From Campylobacter volucris (GTDB lineage: Bacteria > Campylobacterota > Campylobacteria > Campylobacterales > Campylobacteraceae): a stretch of DNA of 64,000 bases. The stretch's first letter is position 1. The number at the start of each line of letters is the position of its first letter. The translations under genes and the position numbers were made by a program. Below the pieces are notes generated by a model. That model was given only the letters and a program-made list of their open reading frames with translations. It was not told where the DNA came from and made no database searches. Below, piece by piece: positions 12,388-21,149 of the stretch. The stretch lies in assembly GCF_008011665.1 (NCBI RefSeq), contig NZ_VOWJ01000021.1, positions 62,001 through 126,000 on the forward strand, read 5' to 3'.

Positions 12388-13265
12388 TGCAATGGTTAAA
12401 TTTAGAAGATAATGTAAATTTATTGTCTTTTATCGGTGCAATTTTAATTATTTTAACCACACTTTTTATGGTTGGAAAATTGTTTAAGAGTATGAAAAAC
12501 GATAAAAGTGAAGGTGAATTAAGTGAGCATAGTTGGGATGGTATAAGAGAATTTAAAAATCCTGTTCCACTTGGATGGGCAGTGGTGTATTTTTTAACTA
12601 TAGTATGGTGTATTTGGTATTTTCTTTGGGGATATCCATTAAATAGCTATTCTCAAATAGGTGAGTATAATAAAGAAGTTCAAGTACATAATGAAAAATT
12701 TGCTCAAAAATTTGCAAATTTAAATTCTGAAGATAAAAAAGAGATGGGTAAAAATATTTTTTTAGTGCAATGCTCATCTTGTCATGGAATTACAGGAGAT
12801 GGTATGAATGGAAAAGCTCAAAATCTTACTATTTGGGGTTCAGAAGAGGGGCTTATAGAAGTTATAACTAAAGGTTCTAAAGGTTTAAACTATCCAATGG
12901 GAGAGATGCCAAGTGCTGCTGATAATGGCATAGAAGAAGCTGATATTTCAGCTATTGCGGCTTATGTTGCTTCTGAAATTTCAGCTATTAAAAAAACAGA
13001 GAATCCTCAGCTTGTAGCAAAAGGAAAAGAACTTTTTGTAACTTGTACTGCTTGTCATGGCGAAGATGGCACCGGAATGATTGATGGCCAATTAGTCGCA
13101 CCAAATCTTACAAAATATGGTAGTGCTGATTTTGTTGTAGATGTATTAAATCGTGGGAAAATAGGCTTTATCGGAGAGATGCCTAAATTTAATAATGGTA
13201 TATTAAATGAGCTGCAAAAAGAAGCAGTTGGTGAATATGTAATTTCTCTTTCAAAGGGCGAATAA
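12387..13265 (+). CDS. ccoP: cbb3 oxidase subunit III CcoP (dihaem cytochrome c)
   Basis: A 292-residue membrane-anchored cytochrome with two N-terminal hydrophobic segments and two haem sites, CSSCHG and CTACHG, each followed by a GEMP-type Met ligand region. It receives electrons from the bc1 complex or soluble cytochromes and passes them to CcoO. It overlaps the next small gene by one base. Confidence 0.97.
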   Translation: MQWLNLEDNVNLLSFIGAILIILTTLFMVGKLFKSMKNDKSEGELSEHSWDGIREFKNPVPLGWAVVYFLTIVWCIWYFLWGYPLNSYSQIGEYNKEVQVHNEKFAQKFANLNSEDKKEMGKNIFLVQCSSCHGITGDGMNGKAQNLTIWGSEEGLIEVITKGSKGLNYPMGEMPSAADNGIEEADISAIAAYVASEISAIKKTENPQLVAKGKELFVTCTACHGEDGTGMIDGQLVAPNLTKYGSADFVVDVLNRGKIGFIGEMPKFNNGILNELQKEAVGEYVISLSKGE

Positions 13266-13477
13266 TGGAAAATTCAAATAGATGCGTGTTTTCACTTTCT
13301 GGAGTTGGTGGAATGCTTGTTGCGACTGTATTGTTATTGACAATTTTAGTTACATTGACAATTTGTGGGCTTAAAATACAACAAGAAGTAATGCAAAAAC
13401 CTTATAAATTGGAAAATGCAAATGAAATTAAGATGTTTAACTCTAAAGAAGTAGATCATATTATTATAAAGGAATAA
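13265..13477 (+). CDS. DUF4006 family small membrane protein
   Basis: A 70-residue protein with one TM helix (GMLVATVLLLTILVTLTICGL) that overlaps the ccoP stop. The family occurs behind ccoP in epsilonproteobacteria, so it is probably an accessory or assembly factor of the cbb3 oxidase. The role is inferred from context alone. Confidence 0.7.
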   Translation: MENSNRCVFSLSGVGGMLVATVLLLTILVTLTICGLKIQQEVMQKPYKLENANEIKMFNSKEVDHIIIKE

Positions 13478-13479
13478 TT

Positions 13480-13581
13480 GTGGTTAAAGTTATGGAATAT
13501 TTAATTATCGCTGGATTAATTGTAGCAGCTGCTATCACGGCTTGGTCAGTTTTAACTGCGAATAATTTACATATAGGATGA
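13480..13581 (+). CDS. 33-residue single-TM peptide in the cbb3 operon
   Basis: A very short gene with a GTG start (GTGGTTAAAGTTATG). AAAGGA lies 6 bases ahead of the GTG. The product is MVKVMEYLIIAGLIVAAAIT followed by AWSVLTANNLHIG, one TM helix. Its TGA overlaps the next ATG as ATGA, so translation is coupled on both sides. It fills exactly the gap between the DUF4006 gene and the next gene. Size and topology resemble the tiny subunits known from other haem-copper oxidases. Function is not known. Confidence 0.7.
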   Translation: MVKVMEYLIIAGLIVAAAITAWSVLTANNLHIG

Positions 13582-14168
13582 AAACTATATTAAAAGGCGG
13601 TATTTTCACCGCCATTTTGATATTTTTTATGAATTTTTCTTATGCTGACATTTTGTTAAATGATGGTATTTTAAATCAAGCTATCGAGCAAAATATTACT
13701 ACAACTTCTAAACAAATAAAAAAACTTACAGGTGTTGATATAGCGTTAGCCTTAAGTGATAAAAAAAGTTTTGAAGAACTTAGAGCTTATGAGCACAATT
13801 TGACTAATCCTTATATTTTGTTAGTTTTTTCTAAAACATCTCATAGGGTTGATATTTTTTCAAGCAAAGATGCAATGATTTTTTTTGATAAAGAAAAAAC
13901 TTTAAGTCCTTACCCTGAAAAAGGAACAATTTTACCAATTCTTGCAAATCCTAAACAAAAAGATATATATAATGCAGCTATTTTAAATGGATATGCAGAT
14001 ATTGCTGATCAAGTTGCAAGTTATTTTAATATACAACCATTTTATGGAAATTCAAACAGAGATACTTTAAATATTATGCGAATTTTAATTTATGGTTTTG
14101 TTTGTGTAGCTATTTTAATGCTAGTGCAAAGAAATCTAAAAAGGAAAAAAATAATTAATGGAAAATAA
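13578..14168 (+). CDS. Periplasmic TPM-like protein with C-terminal membrane anchor
   Basis: A 196-residue protein with an N-terminal signal sequence (MKTILKGGIFTAILIFFMNF) and a C-terminal TM helix (ILIYGFVCVAILMLVQ) followed by a basic tail. The middle part (TGVDIALALSDKKSF, later YNAAILNGYADIADQV) resembles the TPM fold found in exported proteins of respiratory assembly, but I rate that weakly. It lies between cbb3 accessory genes and overlaps the FixH-like gene by 11 bases. Confidence 0.55.
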   Translation: MKTILKGGIFTAILIFFMNFSYADILLNDGILNQAIEQNITTTSKQIKKLTGVDIALALSDKKSFEELRAYEHNLTNPYILLVFSKTSHRVDIFSSKDAMIFFDKEKTLSPYPEKGTILPILANPKQKDIYNAAILNGYADIADQVASYFNIQPFYGNSNRDTLNIMRILIYGFVCVAILMLVQRNLKRKKIINGK

Positions 14169-14667
14169 AAAAACGTTTTGGCCTTATGGAATTTTAATAT
14201 CTATTGTATTGATTGTGATTGCTTGTATTGTTACTATTTACATAGCAAGTAAAGCTCCAGTTTATAATGATAATTTTTATTTTGATACTTATGCAAATGT
14301 AGATAAAAATTATAATGAAATTCAAAAAAGACAAAAGCAATTTGATGAAAATTTCAAATTAAGCTTGGATAATGAAAGTTTTGAAGATCAAAACAAAATA
14401 ATATATTTAATAAATGATGGAAAAAATTCACTTAAGATTAATGTAGAAAATTTTAAAAATTATGATTTAAATCAACTTCAAATTCAAGCCTTGCTTACTC
14501 GTCCTCATACTAATGAGATGGATCAAAAATTAAAAGCGATGATAGTAGATTCTTCTTTGGTTTTTGATTTTAATATTAGTGAAAAAGGAGTTTGGAAACT
14601 TCTTGTTAAAATCACACAAAATGAAGAGAGCGTAGGTTTTTTTGAATTTTTTATAAAAACTAAATGA
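14158..14667 (+). CDS. FixH/CcoH-like oxidase assembly protein
   Basis: A 169-residue protein with one N-terminal TM helix (WPYGILISIVLIVIACIVTIYI) followed by APVYNDNFYFDTYANVDKNY and a periplasmic beta-rich domain. The short cytoplasmic start, single TM and YxxNFYF-type segment are typical of FixH/CcoH proteins that help assemble cbb3 oxidase. The position at the end of the oxidase cluster agrees. It overlaps addB by 4 bases. Confidence 0.65.
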   Translation: MENKKTFWPYGILISIVLIVIACIVTIYIASKAPVYNDNFYFDTYANVDKNYNEIQKRQKQFDENFKLSLDNESFEDQNKIIYLINDGKNSLKINVENFKNYDLNQLQIQALLTRPHTNEMDQKLKAMIVDSSLVFDFNISEKGVWKLLVKITQNEESVGFFEFFIKTK

Positions 14668-17054
14668 AGCTTTTTGTTTTTAGTTCATCAAGGGCTATAA
14701 GAAAATATTATGAAATAAAATTACAAGATAATGCATTAATCGATCAAGCTATAAATATAGCTGATTTTATGGAGAAAATCATCTTTTCTCCGTATTTAAA
14801 AGCTACTCATTATGAATGTTTGCTTTTAATGAGACAAGCTTGCAAGATGACTAAAAATTTAGAACAAGAATTAAAAATTCCTAGTAATTTTTTTACTTTT
14901 TTAAAAAATAATTCTTATTTGTTTAGTTTTTTTAAAGAGCTAAGCTTAGAAAGAAAAGATATTACTAGCTTGTATTATGCTGATACTTACGCACAATATG
15001 ATGAGCATTTGCAAATTTTAGATGAGCTTTTTAAAAATTATTTAACTCTTTTAAAAGAGCAAAAGTTATACGATGAAATTTCTTTACCTTTTGATTATGA
15101 GATTAATATTAATTTTTTAAAAAACTATGATGAAATAATCTTTGATTTTCAAGGATTTTTAAGTGGTTTTGAACTTGAAATTTTATCCAAATTAAAAGAT
15201 TTAATTCCTTTAAAAATTCAATTTTCATGTTCTAAATTTAATAAAGATTTTTTAGATAATGTAAAAATATTTGAAAATGCAAATTTTAAAGAAAATTATC
15301 ATTATTTATATGATTTAAATTCTCATCAAAAATTAAAAGAGCAATCTTTTGGCAGCAAAGCTTTGATTTCTTATAAAAGTTTTCATTTAAGATCTTTACA
15401 AGCTGCTTTTGTTTTTGAAAAAATCAATTCTTTTTTAAAAGAAGGGATAAAAGCAAAAGATATTGTTGTCATTACTCCAGATGAAAATTTTACACAAATT
15501 TTAAAACTTTTTGATAAAAACAATATGTTAAATTTTGCAAGTGGTTTAAGTATAAAAAATACTCTTTTTTATCATAAATTAAAAGCCTTATATGATAGTG
15601 CTAAAGATGAAAAATATTCTTATCAAACTTTAAATTTAGAAGAAGATGAGTATTTAAATTTATACACTTGTAATCTACATATTTTTCAAACTGAAGAACA
15701 ATTTAGCTTATTTAAAAAATCTTTTGATGAAATAATTGATTTTACTTTTTTTGAAAATTGTATCAATGATTTGCTTATAGATAATGAAGAAGAACTTGTA
15801 TATAAAATTCAAGAAGAATTAATTTTTATCAAAGAATTAATCAAAACTCATCAATTAACTTTTTGTCAAATTTTAGAACTTTTTTTCATGCAAATTGATG
15901 GTATAAAATTAAGCAGTGTAGGCGGTGGAGAAGTTACTGTAATGGGGCTTTTAGAAAGTAGGGGGCTTAGCTTTGATGGGGTGATTGTGGTGGATTTTAA
16001 TGATGAATTTATTCCAAAAAGAGTTTCTAGCGAGCTTTTTTTAAATAATCAAATTCGTAAAAATTCAGGCCTTATCACGCACGCTCAAAGAGAAAATTTA
16101 CAAAGGCATTATTATTATATGCTTTTAAGTAGGGCTAAATTTATAGCTATTTCTTGCGTGGAAAATGAAGATAAAATAGCATCAAGATTTTTAAATGAGC
16201 TTGATTTTGATATCAAATTAGATCAAAAATATAGTCTTTTAGCTTATGCAAGATATTTTAAAACCCATAATAAAAAATGCTCTTTTAATCTTAACCCAAT
16301 TACTCATATAAAGGCTGAGCATGATTATTTTGCAAAGGATTTGTCTTTTTCAAGATTAAATCTTTTGATTAATTATGGTTTGGACTATTATTATAAATAT
16401 ATTATTAGATTAAAAGAACCAAAAAAATTAGATAATACTTTAAAAGCTAATGAATTTGGTGTTTTAATTCACAAAGCTTTGGAAATTTATTACAAAGAAA
16501 AGTCTAAAAATTATTTTGATTATAAAGTTTTTATGCAAGTGGTGAAAAATTTAAAAGAATATAATATAGATGTATTGAATTTAGCTTTAATAGAGGCTAT
16601 TTTTAAAGAATTTGAAATATTGGAAAATGAACATTTTGCTCAAGGTTATGTTGTAGAAAAATGTGAATTTATGCCTTCAAAAAAAGAATTTATCACAGAT
16701 AATGGCGTAAAAATTTGTGCTATTGGTTATTTAGATAGACTTGATAATAATGGTCAAGAAAGAATGATTATAGATTATAAAAGCGCAAATATAGATGATA
16801 AATCATACCAACTTGCTTTTTATAAATTTTTATTAGAAAATGATAATGGTATCAATAATACAAAAGCTTGTTTTTATGATTTAAAAAATATCAACATAGT
16901 CTATGAAAATGCTAAAAATAAAAGCGTACAAGAGCTAAAAAATTTACTCAATGAGCTTTCAAAAGAGCCTTTAGAAAAAGAATTTTGCAATCAAAGTAAT
17001 AAAAATACCTATAGCCCTTATACTATGCTTTATAAAAAGGAGTTTAAACTTTGA
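14664..17054 (+). CDS. addB: AddB-like PD-(D/E)XK nuclease subunit
   Basis: A 796-residue partner of the AddA helicase in double-strand break processing. The C-terminus holds a RecB-type nuclease: GVLIHKALEIYYKEK (His motif), then MIIDYKSANID, then a QLAFYKF helix. The helicase-like part has lost a canonical Walker A, as is normal for AddB. I do not see the four-Cys Fe-S set of the Bacillus enzyme. It overlaps addA by ATGA-type coupling. Confidence 0.85.
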   Translation: MKLFVFSSSRAIRKYYEIKLQDNALIDQAINIADFMEKIIFSPYLKATHYECLLLMRQACKMTKNLEQELKIPSNFFTFLKNNSYLFSFFKELSLERKDITSLYYADTYAQYDEHLQILDELFKNYLTLLKEQKLYDEISLPFDYEININFLKNYDEIIFDFQGFLSGFELEILSKLKDLIPLKIQFSCSKFNKDFLDNVKIFENANFKENYHYLYDLNSHQKLKEQSFGSKALISYKSFHLRSLQAAFVFEKINSFLKEGIKAKDIVVITPDENFTQILKLFDKNNMLNFASGLSIKNTLFYHKLKALYDSAKDEKYSYQTLNLEEDEYLNLYTCNLHIFQTEEQFSLFKKSFDEIIDFTFFENCINDLLIDNEEELVYKIQEELIFIKELIKTHQLTFCQILELFFMQIDGIKLSSVGGGEVTVMGLLESRGLSFDGVIVVDFNDEFIPKRVSSELFLNNQIRKNSGLITHAQRENLQRHYYYMLLSRAKFIAISCVENEDKIASRFLNELDFDIKLDQKYSLLAYARYFKTHNKKCSFNLNPITHIKAEHDYFAKDLSFSRLNLLINYGLDYYYKYIIRLKEPKKLDNTLKANEFGVLIHKALEIYYKEKSKNYFDYKVFMQVVKNLKEYNIDVLNLALIEAIFKEFEILENEHFAQGYVVEKCEFMPSKKEFITDNGVKICAIGYLDRLDNNGQERMIIDYKSANIDDKSYQLAFYKFLLENDNGINNTKACFYDLKNINIVYENAKNKSVQELKNLLNELSKEPLEKEFCNQSNKNTYSPYTMLYKKEFKL

Positions 17055-19795
17055 AAGCAAATTTTGAACCTTTTTTGGCTTTAGAAGCTAGTGCAGGAAG
17101 TGGAAAAACTTTTGCTCTTAGTGTGCGTTTTGTAGCTTTAGTTTTAATGGGTGCAAAGATTAATGAAATTTTAGCTCTTACTTTTACCAATAAAGCTACA
17201 AGTGAAATGAAAGAAAGGGTTTTTAAAACCTTTTTAGAATTTGATCTTTTAGAAAATAATCAAAACAAAGCCGAATGCAATGAGCTTATGAAAATGTTAG
17301 GTAAAAGCAAGGAAGAATTAGTATTTTTAAGAGATAAATACAAAGATGAATTTTTACGATCTAAGCTTAATATTTACACTTTTGATAGCTTTTTTTCTCA
17401 AATCATTAGAGCTTTTGCTTTAAATTTAGGCTTTATGAGTGATTTTAAAATCATACAAACACAAGATAGTTATGACAATTTTATTAGTAAATTAAATGAT
17501 GAAGAATTAAAAGCTTTAGCCTATTATATGATACAAACTAAGAGTAAAAATAATTTTTTTACAAACCTTACAAAGCTATATGAAAGATCTTGCGAGATTG
17601 ATTTTAGTCAAGATGTGCATTTTCCAAGTAAGGTTTTAGTAGAAAAAAGTCTTGAAAAATTTGTATCTTATGCCAAGCCTTTAAGTACAAATAGACATTA
17701 TCTTTCTAATTTTACTTTTGAAGATATAGAAGATTTTTTATCTAAGCCTATTATTAGTGATTTGGGTAAAAAATATTTTGAAAAAATCATTGATAGTGAA
17801 TTTTTACAAAAAAGATCAGAATTTTTACAAAGTGCTAAAGAGTATTTTATTCAAGTAGAAAATTATCGTATTAATATGCTTACAAGACTTTTAAAGCATT
17901 TTAAACAAGCAAGAAATGAAGAAAATATCAAGCAAAATGCTTTGACTTTTTCAGATATAGCTTTAAAATGCTATGAGTTAATTAGTGATAAATCTTATAA
18001 GGATTTGATTTATTTTAGGCTTGATGGATATATATCGCATTTATTAATTGATGAATTCCAAGATACTAATGTCTTGCAATATCAAATTCTAAAGCCTATT
18101 ATAGCTGAATTAGTTTCTGGAGAAGGTGTTAAAAAAAATAGAAGTTTTTTTTATGTGGGTGATAAAAAACAAAGTATATATGGTTTTAGAGGTGGTAAAA
18201 AAGAGCTATTTGATCAGCTTTTAAAAGATTTTCCACAGATTAAATTACAGCATTTGGATACAAATTATCGTAGTAGAAAAGTTATAGTAGATTATGTCAA
18301 TGAAGCTTTTAAAGATAAATTCCAAGATGCTAATTTAAATTCTAGTTTTACTTTACAAAAAAGCATTAAAGAAGGTGGATATGTAAAAATTTTACAAAAT
18401 CAAATTCCACCAAAAGAGAGTCTTAGTGAAGCTAGTGGAAAAGAAGTTTTAAAAATCATTAATGAGCTTTTAGAAAAAGGTACTCAAATCAATGAAATTT
18501 GTATTTTAGTATGGATAAACAATGATGCTACTTTAATGAAAGATTTCCTTGAAAAACACGACATCAAAGCTTATACTCAAAGTAGTGTTGCTTTGATTGA
18601 TTGTATTAGTGTGAGAGTGTTGTTTGAGTATGCTAAGGCGTGTGTTTTTAAAGATGAGTTTTGTTTGTATTTTGTAAAGAGTATTTTAGAAAAAGAAATA
18701 GCTTATTTAGAGCTTGATTTAAATCGCAGTGTGGTTGATATTTTAAAATATTTAGCTAATGCTTTAGGACTTGATTTGAGTGATTTAAATTTAATTGCTT
18801 ATTTAGAATATGCAAGTGCTTTTGATAATTTTATAGAGTTTTTATTTACTCCTTGTGAGCTGCAATCTTTACAAGAACAAAACGATGGTGTAAATATCAT
18901 GACCGTGCATAAATCCAAAGGGCTTGAATTTGAAAATTTAATAGTGCTTGATAGACTTAGTAAAGGAAGCAGTGATAATGATACTTTAATGTTTGAGTAT
19001 GATTTAGAGCAAGGTTGGCAAGTAAAATATAGACATAGTGCTAGAAAATTTTTAGAAGATGAAAATTATGATGCTTTTTTAGCTAAAAGAAAAAAACTCA
19101 TGGAAGAAGATAGGATTAATTGTTTATATGTAGCTTTTACTAGGGCTAAAAATTCTCTTTTTATTATCAAAAATGATGAAAGCTTTACAACATTGCAAAG
19201 TTATTTTAAAGACTATGAAGAAAAGCAAATAGGCTTTTTAGAAAGTAAAATCATCAAAGATGAAAAAAATGTTAAAAATATAGAGCAAATTGAAGAATTT
19301 GAAGAATTTCAAAAAGTAAATTTACAAGAAATTAAAATAAAAAATAATTTTTCAAGCAAAGAAATCCATTTTGGTTTGGCTTTGCATGAATTTTTGCAGT
19401 ATTTTGATTTTATTACAAAAGATAATTTTGAATTTTGCAAACAAATGATATACAAAAAATATCGTTTTTACTTAAATGATGAAGATTTTAATGAGCTTTT
19501 TAAAAGACTTATTATGCTTTTAAAAGATGAGAGTTTTAACGCGCTTTTTGTGGGTAAAAAGCTACTAAAAGAGCAAATCGTTGCTTATAATGGTGAACAA
19601 AAACAGCTTGATATACTTGCACTTAGTGATGATGAAGCTATTGTAATAGACTATAAAACAGGCTTAAATTTAAATGAGCACAAAAGTCAAATTTTACTTT
19701 ATAAAGAAGCTATAGAAAAAATCTTAGCTAAGACTTCCACTAAGGCTTTTTTGGTGTATATTTTAAAAAATAAAGTAGAGATAAGAGAAATTTAA
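17051..19795 (+). CDS. addA: AddA/RecB-like UvrD-family helicase-nuclease
   Basis: A 914-residue SF1A helicase: Walker A ASAGSGKTFAL at the N-terminus, Walker B LLIDEFQDTN, motif III-type VGDKKQSIYGFRGG, motif V MTVHKSKGLEF and motif VI LYVAFTRAKN. A C-terminal RecB-type nuclease follows (GLALHEFLQYF, then AIVIDYKTG). With AddB it resects DNA ends for recombination. It ends just before the left edge of the accessory island. Confidence 0.92.
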   Translation: MKANFEPFLALEASAGSGKTFALSVRFVALVLMGAKINEILALTFTNKATSEMKERVFKTFLEFDLLENNQNKAECNELMKMLGKSKEELVFLRDKYKDEFLRSKLNIYTFDSFFSQIIRAFALNLGFMSDFKIIQTQDSYDNFISKLNDEELKALAYYMIQTKSKNNFFTNLTKLYERSCEIDFSQDVHFPSKVLVEKSLEKFVSYAKPLSTNRHYLSNFTFEDIEDFLSKPIISDLGKKYFEKIIDSEFLQKRSEFLQSAKEYFIQVENYRINMLTRLLKHFKQARNEENIKQNALTFSDIALKCYELISDKSYKDLIYFRLDGYISHLLIDEFQDTNVLQYQILKPIIAELVSGEGVKKNRSFFYVGDKKQSIYGFRGGKKELFDQLLKDFPQIKLQHLDTNYRSRKVIVDYVNEAFKDKFQDANLNSSFTLQKSIKEGGYVKILQNQIPPKESLSEASGKEVLKIINELLEKGTQINEICILVWINNDATLMKDFLEKHDIKAYTQSSVALIDCISVRVLFEYAKACVFKDEFCLYFVKSILEKEIAYLELDLNRSVVDILKYLANALGLDLSDLNLIAYLEYASAFDNFIEFLFTPCELQSLQEQNDGVNIMTVHKSKGLEFENLIVLDRLSKGSSDNDTLMFEYDLEQGWQVKYRHSARKFLEDENYDAFLAKRKKLMEEDRINCLYVAFTRAKNSLFIIKNDESFTTLQSYFKDYEEKQIGFLESKIIKDEKNVKNIEQIEEFEEFQKVNLQEIKIKNNFSSKEIHFGLALHEFLQYFDFITKDNFEFCKQMIYKKYRFYLNDEDFNELFKRLIMLLKDESFNALFVGKKLLKEQIVAYNGEQKQLDILALSDDEAIVIDYKTGLNLNEHKSQILLYKEAIEKILAKTSTKAFLVYILKNKVEIREI

Positions 19796-19801
19796 TTTAT
19801 A

Positions 19802-19818
19802 TAGATTATAAATGTCCA
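19802..19818 (+). promoter_or_regulatory. Island operator copy 1 with -10 box
   Basis: TAGAT-N7-GTCCA, two mismatches from TAGAC-N7-GTCTA. It is followed after 11 bases by TATACT (19830-19835), a good -10. It lies directly behind the addA stop and 45 bases before the first gene of the plus-strand operon that runs to 24624. It is the weakest copy of the set, but the spacing to the -10 is the same as in the others. Confidence 0.6.
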
Positions 19819-19862
19819 TTTTTATATTTTATACTAATAAAAATTTTTTAAAAAGGATAAAA

Positions 19863-20292
19863 ATGGCTTTAGCGGTTGAGACTATTCAAGATTATACTAT
19901 TAAAATAGCTAAGAAGTCTTTTTGGATGTGTTTTAACGCTCCAAACAATGATTTTCATATCAATAAAACAAAACATAACAACTTGTTTGATAAAGACAAG
20001 ACAGATTGTAAAGCAAGAGATGAATTTTTAGCTTTTATGAGAGAAAATTTTCCAAAAACAAAACCAACTATGGTATTTGATACAGCTCCAGTGGAGTGTT
20101 TGTCGTATCCTTATTTGGGGGAGTATTGCTATTGATTGTGAAGAAAATGATGAGGTTTATAAGGCTATAAACAAAAAAAACGAAGATGAAAATTGCATAC
20201 CAAAATCTATGAATGCAGTTTTTTGGGAAATGAGTCCTGAGGTAGCCAAAGAACTACATGAAGCTAGGAAAATTGATTATGAAAATTTTTAA
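19863..20292 (+). pseudogene. Unknown gene split by a frameshift in a G5 run
   Basis: The first part, from the ATG at 19863 (ribosome site AAAGGA), reads MALAVETIQDYTIKIAKKSF up to SYPYLG and then leaves frame. The next frame continues with SIAIDCEENDEVYKAINKK to ENF. The switch is at GGGGG (20117-20121): with four Gs the reading frame would run on without interruption to give about 142 residues. I do not recognise the family. It lies 9 bases ahead of the Sir2 gene in the operon behind operator 1. Confidence 0.65.
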
Positions 20293-20301
20293 AGGTAAAA
20301 A

Positions 20302-21122
20302 ATGCAAATAAAAACCCATATAAAACAAGCTTTAGATAAAGCAGAAATTATACTTATTACAGCTGGAGCTGGTATGGGTGTAGATAGTGGCTTGCCTGAT
20401 TTTAGAAGAAAAGAAGGTTTTTGGAGAGCTTATCCGTATTTGGAAAAATTAAAAATTGATTTTGAGTATATGGCAAATCCTTCACAATTTTATAAAAATC
20501 CTGAGCTTGCTTGGGCTTTTTATGGCCATAGATTTAAGCTTTATAAAGATACTTTGCCACATAAAGGATATGAAGTACTTTTAAAATTAGCAAAAAGCAA
20601 GCAAGAATATTTTGTTGTTACGACTAATGTAGATGGACATTTTAAGAAAGTTGGTTTTGATGAGGATAGAATTTATGAATATTATGGAAGTATAAATTAT
20701 CTTCAATGTTTTAATTATGCATGTGGTGATTTGATATGGCAAATGAAAGAAGAACTTCCTATAAATATACAAGAATTTAAAGCCTTATCTTTACCAAAAT
20801 GTCCTAGATGTCAAGGTTTAGCAAGGCCAAATATTTTGATGTTTAATGATGGTAGTTTTAATGATAAGCGTATATCTTTACAAAAGCAAAATTATAAAAC
20901 TTGGCTAAATATAAAGAAAATAAAAATATTTTAATCATAGAACTTGGTGCTGGCACGGCTATACCTAGCATGCGTTTGTTTGGTGAAAATTTTTGCAATA
21001 AAAATAAAATTCTTTTAAGAATTAATCCTAATGAATGCTATTTTCCAAAATTTTTTAAAAATGGCATAGGAGTTCAAATGGGAGCCTTGCAAGCTTTAGA
21101 AATGATAGATGAATTGATATAA
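20302..21122 (+). pseudogene. Sir2-family NAD-dependent deacylase, frameshifted
   Basis: The family is clear: GAGMGVDSGLPDFR (NAD site), TTNVDGHF, a zinc site CFNYAC ... CPRCQG, and PNILMFNDGSF. Near 20899-20905 the frame changes: the first part ends in NYKTWL and the other frame resumes LAKYKENKNILIIELGAGTA and runs to 21122. The expected joined text YKTWLAKY suggests a loss of 4 bases (or 1). The catalytic His of the usual HGS motif is Tyr here (EYYGSINYLQC, codon TAT for CAT). The gene is therefore probably inactive in two ways. It is in the operon ahead of the DUF262 genes. Confidence 0.8.
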
Positions 21123-21149
21123 TAAATTTAAATTTTAGAAAGGTTATAA

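Noticed and set aside
17650-17750. A further TAGAC-N7-GTCTA copy in addA (TAGAC with TTCTA)
   Set aside because: One half-site is changed at a conserved base, it lies deep in coding sequence and there is no -10 at the right distance.
20117-20121. Phase-variable poly-G tract
   Set aside because: Five Gs is too short for the usual switching tracts of the genus, so plain mutation is more likely.
20077-20292. A separate 71-residue gene
   Set aside because: It starts inside the preceding frame with no ribosome site, and its text from the G-run on continues the earlier protein.
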